A DNA stretch of 34,463 bases from the NCBI GenBank assembly GCA_031276175.1, contig JAISNP010000089.1:1-34463 (forward strand), read 5' to 3'. This DNA is from Tannerella sp. Lineage in GTDB: Bacteria; Bacteroidota; Bacteroidia; Bacteroidales; Tannerellaceae. The notes beneath the pieces were generated by a model, which worked only from the letters and a program-made list of their open reading frames with translations, did not search any database and was not told the origin of the DNA. The translations under genes and the position numbers were made by a program. How positions within the stretch are numbered: position 1 is the first letter of the stretch; the number at the start of each line of letters is the position of its first letter. Positions 8,867 through 17,501 of the stretch are shown one piece after another.

Positions 8867-8893
8867 TCTATTCACTTGACAATACGAACAAAA

Positions 8894-9622
8894 ATGAAAA
8901 AAATATTGTATTCAATCATGGCAACAGCCATGCTGTGCCTGGCTTCGTGTATGGAAATCGACAACTGGGACGAACCGGACGCACGTTTTTACGGGCGCAT
9001 AATCGACGCTTATACGGGAGAGAATTTACTGTCGTCGCAAAACGACTGGTCTATCCGGATATGGGAAAGAAGCTGGACGGAAGAGGTGATAAACCATCAA
9101 TCCCTGTCGGTAAAGCAGGACGGATCGTACAACAACTCGAAACTGTTTGCCGGGACGTACGACATGCTTGCCTACGGCGGCCCTTTCTGGCCCTGCGACA
9201 CGATCAGGAACGTAAAACTGGATAAGTCGACCGAACAGGATTTCACCGTCACCCCGTATCTTCAAATCATCGACTTCGACTACAAACTGGAAGGAACCCA
9301 GCTGACCATGAGCTGCCGCCTGAAGGCGCCCGTGCGCGAAGGCCTTCCCAACCTGTTCCGTATCATGCCGTTTTTAAGCCTGACCACCTTTTGCGGAGAA
9401 TCGAACTATATTAACATTGCAGAGTACAACAACAACATGCAAATCAATATAAACAAAAGCTGGAAAGACGAAGTGGGCGACAGCGAAACGAGCCGGGTAT
9501 ATACCGTAGGGCCGATGCCGCTGAAGTCGGGCTATACATATTATATACGTATGGGCGCCGCCGTGGACGATGCAAACCGGAAATACAACTATTCGCCGAT
9601 CGCGAAAGTCACCGTACCGTAA
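8894..9622 (+). CDS. DUF3823-type surface lipoprotein
   Basis: The ATG at 8894 gives a 242-residue lipoprotein with a clear signal (KKILYSIMATAMLCLASC). An in-frame TTG at 8876 would only add residues before it. After the Cys comes 'WDEPDARFYGRIIDAYTGENL', which resembles the opening of DUF3823 proteins, a beta-sandwich of the prealbumin/carboxypeptidase-regulatory type. A second beta-rich half ends in 'RKYNYSPIAKVTVP'. Such genes commonly follow susC/susD and are thought to be accessory surface binding proteins. The role here is inferred from position. The gene is last in the operon, followed by a tandem array and a hairpin. Confidence 0.8.
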   Translation: MKKILYSIMATAMLCLASCMEIDNWDEPDARFYGRIIDAYTGENLLSSQNDWSIRIWERSWTEEVINHQSLSVKQDGSYNNSKLFAGTYDMLAYGGPFWPCDTIRNVKLDKSTEQDFTVTPYLQIIDFDYKLEGTQLTMSCRLKAPVREGLPNLFRIMPFLSLTTFCGESNYINIAEYNNNMQININKSWKDEVGDSETSRVYTVGPMPLKSGYTYYIRMGAAVDDANRKYNYSPIAKVTVP

Positions 9623-9641
9623 GCGCGAACGTCCGGGAACG

Positions 9642-9825
9642 GACAGTCTCATTCGCGAATATTTGACAGTCTGATTCGAGGGGAACGGACAGTCTGATTC
9701 GAAGGGAACGGACAGTCTGATTCGAGGGGAACGGACTGTCTGATTCGAGGGGAACGGACTGTCTGATTCGAAGGGAACGGACTGTCTGATTCGAGGGGAA
9801 CGGACTGTCTGATTCGAAGGGAACG
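9642..9825. repeat. Tandem array A: eight units, exact 23-bp period
   Basis: The core GACAGTC or GACTGTC starts at 9642, 9665, 9688, 9711, 9734, 9757, 9780 and 9803, always 23 bp apart. Most units continue with TGATTCGA and AGGGGAACG-like sequence. The first four units carry GACAGTC and the last four carry GACTGTC, its exact reverse complement, so the two halves of the array can pair. A 23-bp period rules out a coding repeat. It fills the space between two converging operons. Confidence 0.95.
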
Positions 9826-9862
9826 AACGAATCGCTCCGAGGGGAACGATTCGTTCGCTTTG
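9824..9862 (+). terminator. Hairpin terminator of the susC-susD-DUF3823 operon
   Basis: CGAACGAATCG (9824-9834) and CGATTCGTTCG (9847-9857) form a perfect 11-bp stem with a 12-base loop, followed on the plus strand by CTTTGTTTG. The T-tract is interrupted, so efficiency is uncertain. Because the stem is symmetric it may also act on the converging minus-strand operon, which ends at 9892. Confidence 0.6.
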
Positions 9863-9891
9863 TTTGATACCGAATCCGGCCTTAAGTCCGG

Positions 9892-10755
9892 TCAATCTTC
9901 ACGCACCTTTTCTTTGTCCTCGCGCGACAGGAGTTTGAGCGTACAGCGTCCGGGCACGACGATCGCTTCCACGTTCCACATCCCGGTCGAACCGAAAGCC
10001 GAGATGTCGTGCCGGCCGGCCGGCAGTTCGCGGGCGATTGTGCCTTCTTCGCCGCACGCCGGATCCGTGCCGTAGAAACTTGTCGTCAACTGTCCCGCGT
10101 AGTCGCCGTCAATATAGACGTCTATGTAACCGTCGTCTTCGCAGTTAGTCCAGACGGTCAGGCGTCCGCATCCCGCCTCGCCGTTTTGCCCGACGATTGC
10201 CGGCCGGCCGGTACGGGTACGGTCGATAATGGGACGCGACTGCGACGGACGGTTGCGCCGCCCGTCCGGGTCTGCGACGTATGCCGGCGCAGACGTGCGC
10301 CCCGTTTTGTTTGCCGGAGACGGCGCTGCCGAACGTACAAGTTGACAGTTGACGTATCCCACGGTTGTCCTGTATACCCACGCCTCCGTGTCGAAATAAG
10401 TGATCGCCATTTTTTTCCACGGATAGTCGGCATCCGTCAGGTGAATCACTTCGCCCTGCGCAATCGTCGTCAGCACGGGCGCGTCGTACGAAGGCGCATT
10501 CCTGACGAACAGCGACCTGACGGCGACGTAATGCGGATAGTATGTGCCGTCGTAGCAGTCTTCTTTAAGATACGGCCTGTTAATTTTTTTCTTCGGATAT
10601 ATATCCATATAACCCCATTCCTGACGCAAATCTCCGCCTGTCCGGATATGGGACGGGCGGGTGCGATCGGTGCCTTCGCGTCCGTAACGCGCCTGTGCGC
10701 CGGCAACTGCCGTAGCGACGATACATATCGCCGCGATATAAATTACTCTTTTCAT
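9892..10755 (-). CDS. Exported protein with bacterial SH3-like domain and C-terminal beta domain
   Basis: The start at 10755 gives a 287-residue protein with a signal peptide (KRVIYIAAICIVATAVAGAQ). An upstream in-frame start at 10872 would run back into the RelA/SpoT gene and hide the signal. Residues about 75-140 contain 'AVRSLFVRNAPSYDAPVLTTIAQGEVIHL' and 'WVYRTTVGYVN', the pattern of SH3-like domains that often bind cell wall or metal-bound partners. A Pro/Arg/Ser-rich linker follows, then a region 'GRLTVWTNCEDDGYIDVYIDGDYAGQL' and 'ELPAGRHDISA' that resembles PEGA-like surface domains. The role is unknown. It lies 59 bases after the RelA/SpoT gene on the same strand and may be the last gene of that operon. 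Confidence 0.75.
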   Translation of the reverse strand: MKRVIYIAAICIVATAVAGAQARYGREGTDRTRPSHIRTGGDLRQEWGYMDIYPKKKINRPYLKEDCYDGTYYPHYVAVRSLFVRNAPSYDAPVLTTIAQGEVIHLTDADYPWKKMAITYFDTEAWVYRTTVGYVNCQLVRSAAPSPANKTGRTSAPAYVADPDGRRNRPSQSRPIIDRTRTGRPAIVGQNGEAGCGRLTVWTNCEDDGYIDVYIDGDYAGQLTTSFYGTDPACGEEGTIARELPAGRHDISAFGSTGMWNVEAIVVPGRCTLKLLSREDKEKVRED

Positions 10756-10814
10756 TGCAAATTCATTTTCTGTTACACATGTGGCTTCTCTCGCTTTCTC
10801 TTTATGTTCTCCGC

Positions 10815-13130
10815 CTAATCCGATATTCTGTATGCCGAAGTAATGTTTTCCAGCCCGGACAGGCTCTTGCACAACTGCAACACGTCTTCTACATTGTGCA
10901 CGTTCAGTTTGATTTTTCCTTCGAATATTCCCCCCATCGTCTTTATTTCCAGATGCAGGATATTGACGTTATACTCCAGAATGGTTTTGGATATATTGCT
11001 CAGCACGCCGATGGCATCTATTCCCTCCACCCTGACGGTAGCCTCGAACGAAAAGCCCGCATGACCGCTCCACACAGTGACTACGATGCGGTCGCCGTAC
11101 TTGCTGTTCCGGTTAATTGCACTCGGACACATTCGCTTGTGCACCACAAGTTTGTCCCGGTCGATAAAGCCTACCGTCTCGTCGCCGAGGATGGGTTTGC
11201 AACACTCGGCAAGGACATAATCCCTGTTCAGGCCTGCCTGTGTGAGCAGAAACGGCTTTTTGCGGTCGAATACCGACGTCGCCGTCTCTCCTCCCTGCGT
11301 TGCGTCCGCTTCTTTCTTTCCTTTTTCCTTCTTGCGCAGGAAGGCAAACTTTTCGAACAGGTCGGACTTGGTTTTCAGTATTTTCCGTACGTTTTCGTAA
11401 TTGGGCACATCGCCCTTTTCTATTGCGCAGTAAAGGTCTTCCCTGCTCGTAAATCCGTAATATGCCGCCACCTTGTCGATGAGCGAGGAGTGCGGTTCGA
11501 TTTCCGCTTTGGTAAAGGCGACCAGCAGTTTCGCCTTTCCCTGCTGCGCGTTTTCGCGCCGGATGCGTTTCAGCGCAGTGGTAATGTCCAGTCGCGCCTT
11601 GGCGGTTTTCACGAAACCCAACCATTCTTCGACGGGCATCTGCGTCTTCGAAGTCACTATTTCTATCTGGTCTCCGCCGGCAAGCTGACGGCTGATAGGC
11701 ACCAGTATGTGATTGACCTTGGCGGCGATGGCCGTATTCCCGATGTCGGAATGCAGTTCGTAGGCGAAGTCGAGCGCCGAGGCTCCTTTGGGCAACGTCT
11801 TAATATCGCCTTTCGGGGTGAATACTTTGATGTCGGATTCGTAGAGCGTCAGTTTCAGCCTGTCGAGGGTATCCATCAGGTCGGGCGTCGGATGTTCGAG
11901 TATCGTCCTGATGTCATCCAGCAAACGACCCAGCTCCGCATCCTCTTCTATGCTGTGGTCTTTGTATTTCCAGTGTGCGGCAAGTCCCCGTTCGTCTATA
12001 TCGTCCATCTTGCGGCTGCGAATCTGTACCTCTATCCATTGCCCGTCGGGTCCCATCACCGTCACGTGCAGCGCCTGATAACCGTTTGTCTTGGGATTGG
12101 AAACAAAGTCGCGGATACGGTCGGGTTTCATCCTGTAAATATCCGTGATTGCCGAATAAATCCTCCAGCAAAGGTCTTTGTCCGAGATGCCTTCCTGTGA
12201 TTCGAAGACGATGCGGACGGCAAAGAGGTCGTAGACTTCTTCGAACGGAAGTCCCCGCGCCTCCATCTTGCTCCAGATGGAGAAGTGCGACTTGACACGT
12301 TTCGTCATCACGTAGTCGATTCCCATTGCCTTCAGTTTCTTGTCTACCGGCACGGTAAACTTGTCGAACAGCGACTCCATCACGGCCTCTTTCTCCTTCA
12401 GTTTCCTGTCAATCTCCTGATATGCTTCCGGGTTTTCGTGTTTCAGGCACAGATTCTCAAGTTCGGTCTTAATTGCGTACAATCCGAGGCGATGAGCCAG
12501 CGGCGCGTACAAGAACAGCGTCTCGCCTGTGATTTTATGTTTCTTTTCCTGCGACATCACGTCGAGTGTGCGCATATTATGCAGGCGGTCTGCCAGCTTT
12601 ATCAGCACCACGCGGATGTCGTTGTTCATTGTCAGGAACAGTTTCCTGAAGTTCTCCGTCTGTTTCGACTTCTGTTCCGCTTCGTCCTGCGAGGTGGCTT
12701 GGCGGGCAGCCTGTTTGGCAGCCTGCTCGGCAAATATGCCGCCGGATATTTTGGTCAGTCCGTCCACAATTTCTCCTACCTTGCGACCGAACGGCGGAGT
12801 GTCTTTCCTGTAAATGCTTTCTATGTCTTCGACCTCAAAACCCGTGTCTTCGACCACATCGTGCAGCAGCGCCGAGCAAATCGAGGTCGACCCCAGTCCC
12901 ATTTCGTTGCACACGATGCGCGCCACTGCCAGCGGATGCATGATGTACGGTTCGCCCGAACGTCGCCGCGCGTCGTAGTGCGCCTTGTCGGCAAAATCGA
13001 ACGCTTTTTTTATCAGGTCTACTTTTTTCCGGTGATTGGAGTGCATGTATTCGTCCAGCAATTTGGCGTACATTTCCTGTACCTTCTGCCTGTCCTGCTC
13101 CTCCTGGCCTGTCATTTCAACCTTTTCCAT
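10815..13130 (-). CDS. Bifunctional (p)ppGpp synthetase/hydrolase, RelA/SpoT homologue
   Basis: This 771-residue protein controls the stringent-response alarmone. It has an HD hydrolase domain (residues about 50-200; 'EPYIMHP', 'ALLHDVVEDT' with His90-Asp91, 'LIKLADRLHNMRTL'). A nucleotidyltransferase domain follows ('KRVKSHFSIWSKM', 'YDLFAVRIVFES', 'NPKTNGYQALHVTVMGP', 'EVQIRSRKM', 'GLAAHWKYK'). Then come a TGS domain ('IKVFTPKGDIKTLPKG'), a conserved-Cys region ('VLAECCKPI' to 'MCPSA') and a C-terminal ACT domain. Both HD and synthetase motifs look intact, so both activities are likely. Residues about 134-157 hold an Ala/Gln/Lys-rich stretch between 'TKISGG' and 'FRKLFLTM' that seems longer than usual. 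It follows the lytic transglycosylase gene by 24 bases. Confidence 0.95.
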   Translation of the reverse strand: MEKVEMTGQEEQDRQKVQEMYAKLLDEYMHSNHRKKVDLIKKAFDFADKAHYDARRRSGEPYIMHPLAVARIVCNEMGLGSTSICSALLHDVVEDTGFEVEDIESIYRKDTPPFGRKVGEIVDGLTKISGGIFAEQAAKQAARQATSQDEAEQKSKQTENFRKLFLTMNNDIRVVLIKLADRLHNMRTLDVMSQEKKHKITGETLFLYAPLAHRLGLYAIKTELENLCLKHENPEAYQEIDRKLKEKEAVMESLFDKFTVPVDKKLKAMGIDYVMTKRVKSHFSIWSKMEARGLPFEEVYDLFAVRIVFESQEGISDKDLCWRIYSAITDIYRMKPDRIRDFVSNPKTNGYQALHVTVMGPDGQWIEVQIRSRKMDDIDERGLAAHWKYKDHSIEEDAELGRLLDDIRTILEHPTPDLMDTLDRLKLTLYESDIKVFTPKGDIKTLPKGASALDFAYELHSDIGNTAIAAKVNHILVPISRQLAGGDQIEIVTSKTQMPVEEWLGFVKTAKARLDITTALKRIRRENAQQGKAKLLVAFTKAEIEPHSSLIDKVAAYYGFTSREDLYCAIEKGDVPNYENVRKILKTKSDLFEKFAFLRKKEKGKKEADATQGGETATSVFDRKKPFLLTQAGLNRDYVLAECCKPILGDETVGFIDRDKLVVHKRMCPSAINRNSKYGDRIVVTVWSGHAGFSFEATVRVEGIDAIGVLSNISKTILEYNVNILHLEIKTMGGIFEGKIKLNVHNVEDVLQLCKSLSGLENITSAYRISD

Positions 13131-13154
13131 AATGCCTCAATATTAAAGATTATT

Positions 13155-14753
13155 TCATGACCCTCCTGCGGGTATTTTCAGAATCTGTCCCGGCTTGATT
13201 ACGCTGCCGGACATTCGGTTTGCCTCGCGTATCATCGAAACGGTTACGCCCGGATACTTTTTCGAGATGGAATACAGCGAATCGCCCGATTTCACCTTGT
13301 AAGAAATCACCCCGTCGACGTTTGCCGCGACGGAAACCTCTTTTGCGGGCGACGGCGACGTGTTCCGCACCGTCTGTTTCGCAACGACCGGCGCTGCATC
13401 CGTTTTCGATTCTTCGCCGGAGGGTTCCTGTTCGCCGCGCGCCGCATAGGTGATTCCGCCGTTGTCGATGATGACGGTCAGTTTCCGGCCTTTTGGGACG
13501 CGATTGGCACGGAGCTTGTTCCATTTCCGTATATCTTTTGCGGTTACGCCGTAGCGGTTGGCTATTGTGTAGAGGGTTTCGCCTGCTTCTACCGTGTGTG
13601 TGATGGTTTCCTTTCTCGGATTATCCTGCGCGTCGCCGGAGGCGTCGACCGTTTCGCATCCTGCCAGCAACTCTTCGATGCGGTAGGCGCCGACCGAATC
13701 GACGTTGTCGATAAACGTCAGCGTGGCGGCGACGGGCAGTTTGAGGGGCGAAGGCATGATGTTGCCGGGGATAATTTCGCGCTTGTACTGCGGATTGAGG
13801 AGGCGTATCATTTCGATGTCTATTTTCAGTACGTCCGCCACCTGACGCATATGCAGCATCCGGTTCACCATTACAGTGTCCGATGCCAGGGAGAGGCTTG
13901 TACGTATGGGGCAGAGGTTGTGTTCGCAGTGGTAGTTCATAATGTATGCGGCGGCGATGAAGAGCGGGATGTACGAGCGTGTCTCGCGCGGCAGATAGGG
14001 GAATATTTCCCAGAAGTTTGTTTTCCCGCCCGCGCGGCGAATCGCCCTGTTCACGTTGCCCGGCCCGCAATTGTAGGCGGCCAGCACAAGATGCCAGTCG
14101 CCGTAGACGGCATACATTTCTTTGAAGTAGCGACATGCGGCATGAGTGGCTTTGACGGGATCAAGGCGCTCGTCGATCAGGCTGTTTATTTCAAGTCCGT
14201 ACACTTTTGCCGTCGGGAGCATAAATTGCCACAGCCCCGTTGCCCCTACGCGCGAGAGGGCGTCGGGCTTCAGCGCGCTTTCTACCACGGCAAGGTATTT
14301 CAGTTCGTCGGGAAGGTCGTAGCGGTCGAGTATCTGTTCGAAGACGGGGAAGTAGAGGTCGGCCATGCCCATCATGTAGCGTACCAGTGCGCGCCTGCGC
14401 CCGGCATACAGGTCGATGCACTTCCGTACCGTCGGATTGTAGTCCATCGGGATGATGCAGGGTAATTTTTCCAGTCGCTGCTGGTAGACGGCGTCGGTGA
14501 AGAAGACGTTTTCGTCGTCGTCGAGGCAATGTTTGTCCGTTTGGGAGAAATATTGTACATGCCAGCTTTGAAGCAGTTTCTCCACGTTTTCATCCAGCAC
14601 TTCGGGCATCATCCCAATGGTTGCATATGTGGAGTCGGACGACAGTTCCGAATACGCTTCGTCCGGCGGAGGCGTTTCGTTTTGCGCCGAAACGGTCGTG
14701 GCGAGGCATAGGGTGAAGGAAAGAAGAAGCGTTGTTTTTCTCGTTATATTCAT
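13155..14753 (-). CDS. mltD: Membrane-associated lytic murein transglycosylase (MltD-like) with two LysM domains
   Basis: The 532-residue product has a signal peptide ending near 'VSAQ'. Its SLT domain spans about 145-290: 'LKYLAVVESALKPDALSRVG' with catalytic Glu158, then 'GLWQFMLPTAKVYGL' and 'LAAYNCGPGNVNRAIRRAGG'. Two LysM peptidoglycan-binding repeats lie at the C-terminus (starting 'HTVEAGETLYTIANRYGVT' and 'YKVKSGDSLYSISKKYPGV'). This is the family-1D transglycosylase layout. It cleaves the MurNAc-GlcNAc bond in the periplasm and makes 1,6-anhydro ends. It lies 4 bases after the DUF5683 gene and 24 before the RelA/SpoT gene, as one operon. There is no lipobox, so it is probably soluble or held by LysM. 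Confidence 0.9.
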   Translation of the reverse strand: MNITRKTTLLLSFTLCLATTVSAQNETPPPDEAYSELSSDSTYATIGMMPEVLDENVEKLLQSWHVQYFSQTDKHCLDDDENVFFTDAVYQQRLEKLPCIIPMDYNPTVRKCIDLYAGRRRALVRYMMGMADLYFPVFEQILDRYDLPDELKYLAVVESALKPDALSRVGATGLWQFMLPTAKVYGLEINSLIDERLDPVKATHAACRYFKEMYAVYGDWHLVLAAYNCGPGNVNRAIRRAGGKTNFWEIFPYLPRETRSYIPLFIAAAYIMNYHCEHNLCPIRTSLSLASDTVMVNRMLHMRQVADVLKIDIEMIRLLNPQYKREIIPGNIMPSPLKLPVAATLTFIDNVDSVGAYRIEELLAGCETVDASGDAQDNPRKETITHTVEAGETLYTIANRYGVTAKDIRKWNKLRANRVPKGRKLTVIIDNGGITYAARGEQEPSGEESKTDAAPVVAKQTVRNTSPSPAKEVSVAANVDGVISYKVKSGDSLYSISKKYPGVTVSMIREANRMSGSVIKPGQILKIPAGGS

Positions 14754-14757
14754 CGTA

Positions 14758-15450
14758 TTAAAAATTTATGCTGAAACTGACGCCATACAGTGATGCGCTG
14801 TAAGCGGTACGGGGGCTGAAGACGGGTTCGAGGCGCATGGACAAGTCGTCCGAAATATCGAAGTCGAAAAGCTGCGCGTCGACATACGCATCCGCCATGC
14901 AAATCAAATACCATCCGACGGTCAGGATAATACTCAGGTCGCGGTAGCGCCGGTAAAAGTCTTTTCCGTTCTTCAGCCGGCTTTTGAAGTTGGCATCCCT
15001 GATGTAGTCGGCCGGATCGCGGCCTGCGGGCACGAAACTTATCCAGCTGCCGTTCCAGTTGTCCGGATCGTCGGGACTGTCTTTCTCTACATAATAATAT
15101 GCGTCGGCGTAATCCCTGTAATTTTTATTGTTCCACGAAACGGCGTATATAAAGCCCATGAATCCGCCGTATACCAGCGGCAATTTCCAGTACTTGCGGT
15201 TGTATATCTGCCCCAGTCCCGGAAAAACGGCCGAGTAGATTGCCGCACGTCCGGGGATGGGTTTGAATGGCTGCGAAAAGGCGCGCGCCGGCGGCACGGT
15301 GTCGACGTGGTGCACGGCGGGGAGGAAGCGCGCCGTATCGTCGCCCGCCGCGCGGACTTCCTGTGCTGCGAGCGGAAACAAAAGGCCGTTTGCCGTCGCC
15401 GTAATCACAAGCGCCAATATTCCGGATTTCACTCCCCTGCCCTGCCGCAT
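14758..15450 (-). CDS. DUF5683 membrane protein
   Basis: This 230-residue protein has an N-terminal signal-like stretch and then 'PIPGRAAIYSAVFPGLGQIYNRKYWKLPLVYGGFMGFIYAV', the hallmark of DUF5683 proteins. A second hydrophobic segment ('LSIILTVGWYLICMADAYVDAQLFDFDIS') and a beta-like C-terminus ending in 'YGVSFSINF' follow. The terminal aromatic residue and alternating pattern would suit a periplasmic or outer-membrane location, but function is not known for the family. Genes of this type commonly lie between parB and a LysM transglycosylase in Bacteroidota, as here (3- and 4-base gaps). That suggests a linked role in envelope growth or division. Confidence 0.85.
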   Translation of the reverse strand: MRQGRGVKSGILALVITATANGLLFPLAAQEVRAAGDDTARFLPAVHHVDTVPPARAFSQPFKPIPGRAAIYSAVFPGLGQIYNRKYWKLPLVYGGFMGFIYAVSWNNKNYRDYADAYYYVEKDSPDDPDNWNGSWISFVPAGRDPADYIRDANFKSRLKNGKDFYRRYRDLSIILTVGWYLICMADAYVDAQLFDFDISDDLSMRLEPVFSPRTAYSASLYGVSFSINF

Positions 15451-15453
15451 TTC

Positions 15454-16353
15454 TTAACGATTCATTTTGTCCAGCAATCCCACGATTATTTCCAACTCTT
15501 CTTCCGAGCGGAAGGGGATTGTGATTTTGCCTTTCCCGCTGTCGTGATTGTAGGTGAGTTTTACTTTCGAGGGGAAAAAGTCCGACAACTGGGTTTGAAG
15601 CAAATTGTATTCGTCGGGCAGGATTTTTTTCCGCACTTTGCCTGCCTTGCCTTCGGGGGGAGCAGGAGCGGCGGCGGCGTTCGACGCATTGCGGACGAGT
15701 TCTTCCACGCTGCGGACGGAGAGGCCTTCGGACAAAATCTGTTCGTAAAGCGCCAGCTGCACTTCGGGATCGTCGATGGAAATCAGCGCCCGCGCATGTC
15801 CCATGTCAATCCGCCGGTCTTTTACGCCGACTTGTATCTCGGCCGGGAGCCTGAGCAAACGCAGGTAGTTGGAGATCGTGGTACGTTTCTTCCCGATACG
15901 TTCGCTCAATTGTTCCTGCGTGAACCCGTTTGTGTCGATCAGTCGCTGGCAGGCGAGCGCAATTTCGATTGCGTTCAAATCTTCGCGCTGAATGTTTTCA
16001 ATCAGCGCCATTTCGGCGATATTTTCGTCCGCCGCCGTCTTGATATATGCCGGGATGCGTTCCAGCCCCGCCATCATTGCCGCGCGGTAGCGGCGTTCGC
16101 CCGCGATGATCAAATATTTATCTCCGTCCGCTTCTCTGAGGACAATCGGCTGGATGATGCCGTAGGTTCGTACCGACGCGGCAAGTTCTTCCAGCGTATC
16201 GCTTTCGAAAACAGTGCGCGGCTGTTCGGGATTCGGTTCGATTTTGCTCAACTCAATCTCGTTGATGGACGACGAGCCGTCCGTATTTAAATCCTCCGTC
16301 GTAAGTATTGCCCCCAGACCGCGTCCGAGCCTGTTCGGTTTTTGCTTTCCCAT
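15454..16353 (-). CDS. parB: Chromosome-partitioning protein ParB
   Basis: The 299-residue protein starts with the ParA-stimulating motif 'NRLGRGLGAIL' (residues 7-17). It then shows the ParB/Srx CTP-binding fold with 'PEQPR' and 'GERRYRAA' (85-92), the 'ENIQRED' box at 119-125, and a helix-turn-helix (about 145-166, 'TQEQLSERIGKKRTTISNYLR') for parS recognition. The C-terminus is a dimerisation domain. ParB clamps load at parS near the origin and recruit SMC. The gene follows parA by 3 bases. No convincing parS site (TGTTTCACGTGAAACA or close variant) is visible in the window. Confidence 0.97.
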   Translation of the reverse strand: MGKQKPNRLGRGLGAILTTEDLNTDGSSSINEIELSKIEPNPEQPRTVFESDTLEELAASVRTYGIIQPIVLREADGDKYLIIAGERRYRAAMMAGLERIPAYIKTAADENIAEMALIENIQREDLNAIEIALACQRLIDTNGFTQEQLSERIGKKRTTISNYLRLLRLPAEIQVGVKDRRIDMGHARALISIDDPEVQLALYEQILSEGLSVRSVEELVRNASNAAAAPAPPEGKAGKVRKKILPDEYNLLQTQLSDFFPSKVKLTYNHDSGKGKITIPFRSEEELEIIVGLLDKMNR

Positions 16354-16356
16354 AAA

Positions 16357-17121
16357 TTATTTGTTTTTATCTATCAATTCCTGCGCCAGTTGTATGTAGT
16401 TGGCCGAACCCTTCGACTCGGCGTCGTAGAGCAATGCCGGCTGACCGAAGCTTGAGGCCTCCACGAGCGTAATGTTGCGCTGTATCACGGTGGTGAAGAG
16501 CATGTCGTTGAACGACTTCTTCACATCCTCGTACACCTGGTTCGCCACCCGCAGCCGCGAGTCGTACATCGTCATCAGAAAGCCTTCGATTTCGAGACCC
16601 GGATTCAGCTTCGCCTTAATAATCCGGATCGTATTCAGCAATTTGCCCAGCCCCTCGAGCGCAAAATACTCGCACTGCACGGGGATGATAATCGAATCCG
16701 CCGCCGTGAGCGCATTCACCGTAATCAACCCCAGCGAAGGCGAGCAGTCTATCAGGATAAAATCGTAATCGCCGCGCAGCGGTTCGAGCACCTTCTTCAT
16801 CACCTTCTCGCGATCGTCCATATTAAACAATTCCGGCTCCGCCCCCGCAAGATCGATATGCGACGGAAGCACTTTCATATGCTCCATATCGCTCGGCACA
16901 ATCGCCCGGTGCGAATCTTCGCCGTTAATCATACATTCGTACAGCGAACAGTGCGCCTTTCCGACATCCACCCCAAGCCCCGACGACGCATTGGCCTGCG
17001 GGTCGGCATCGACTACAAGAACCTTTTTTTCAAGCGCCGCCAGCGACGCCGCCAGATTTATCGTGGTGGTAGTCTTCCCCACCCCGCCCTTCTGATTTGC
17101 AATAGAGATAATTTTGCCCAT
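16357..17121 (-). CDS. parA: Chromosome-partitioning ATPase ParA/Soj
   Basis: The 254-residue protein begins 'GKIISIANQKGGVGKTTTTINLA', whose deviant Walker A motif KGGVGKTT with signature Lys defines the ParA/MinD group. 'VLVVDADPQANASSGLG' (A' motif) and 'YDFILIDCSPSLGLITVNAL' (Walker B) follow. Lacking an N-terminal DNA-binding extension, it is of the chromosomal Soj type. It binds nucleoid DNA as an ATP dimer, and ParB triggers hydrolysis. It is the first gene of the minus-strand operon. Confidence 0.97.
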   Translation of the reverse strand: MGKIISIANQKGGVGKTTTTINLAASLAALEKKVLVVDADPQANASSGLGVDVGKAHCSLYECMINGEDSHRAIVPSDMEHMKVLPSHIDLAGAEPELFNMDDREKVMKKVLEPLRGDYDFILIDCSPSLGLITVNALTAADSIIIPVQCEYFALEGLGKLLNTIRIIKAKLNPGLEIEGFLMTMYDSRLRVANQVYEDVKKSFNDMLFTTVIQRNITLVEASSFGQPALLYDAESKGSANYIQLAQELIDKNK

Positions 17122-17236
17122 AGATTATGTTGTATTTACTACCTTCAAACGTGGCGGCGGAAGACGCTTCTTTCCGAAAACGAACGAAGCATACACATCC
17201 GCAACGATGTGCGCCGTCATCTCCGCCGGCAAGTCG

Positions 17237-17244
17237 CAAAGTTA
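17237..17244 (-). promoter_or_regulatory. -7 box (TAACTTTG) upstream of the parA operon
   Basis: On the minus strand TAACTTTG fits TAnnTTTG. It would start transcription near 17230 and give a leader of about 110 bases before parA. No TTG is seen at the usual -33 spacing. It is the best match in the 280 bases upstream of parA on that strand, but it is only a half-site. Confidence 0.4.
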
Positions 17245-17399
17245 ATAATAATATTTTTATCCCCGCACGCCGCAATGCTTTTTACGCACGCAATTTTTCT
17301 CCCGCCGCCGCTTTTCCACCCGCAATCCGCCCGCACACAAGCCTTTTTTTCAAAAAACGGAACCTGCAACAAAAAAAAAGAAAAAAAACTCACTTTTTT

Positions 17400-17430
17400 T
17401 TTGGCGAATAAAAAATAATATCTACATTTG
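17400..17430 (+). promoter_or_regulatory. Bacteroidota primary-sigma promoter (TTTG-N19-TACATTTG)
   Basis: TTTG at 17400-17403, a 19-base A/T-rich spacer and TACATTTG at 17423-17430 match both consensus elements and their spacing. Transcription should begin near 17437, so the downstream gene (start 17818) would have a leader of about 380 bases containing tandem array B. It is divergent from the parA operon. Confidence 0.8.
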
Positions 17431-17501
17431 CCTCGTCGGAAAAGAAAACGACGCTTCAACCATCTACGAATATTTTTACGCCGAATAAGCCGATATTCCG
17501 A

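Noticed and set aside
9374-9895. Minus-strand frame over array A
   Set aside because: The 23-bp period shifts the frame in each unit, so no consistent peptide repeat results. It is also antisense to the end of the DUF3823 gene.
15128-15143. parS-like TGTTCCACG-AAAC sequence
   Set aside because: It lacks the central two bases of the parS dyad and lies inside the DUF5683 coding sequence. CACGTG-containing sites at about 12063 and 31443 also match only half of parS.
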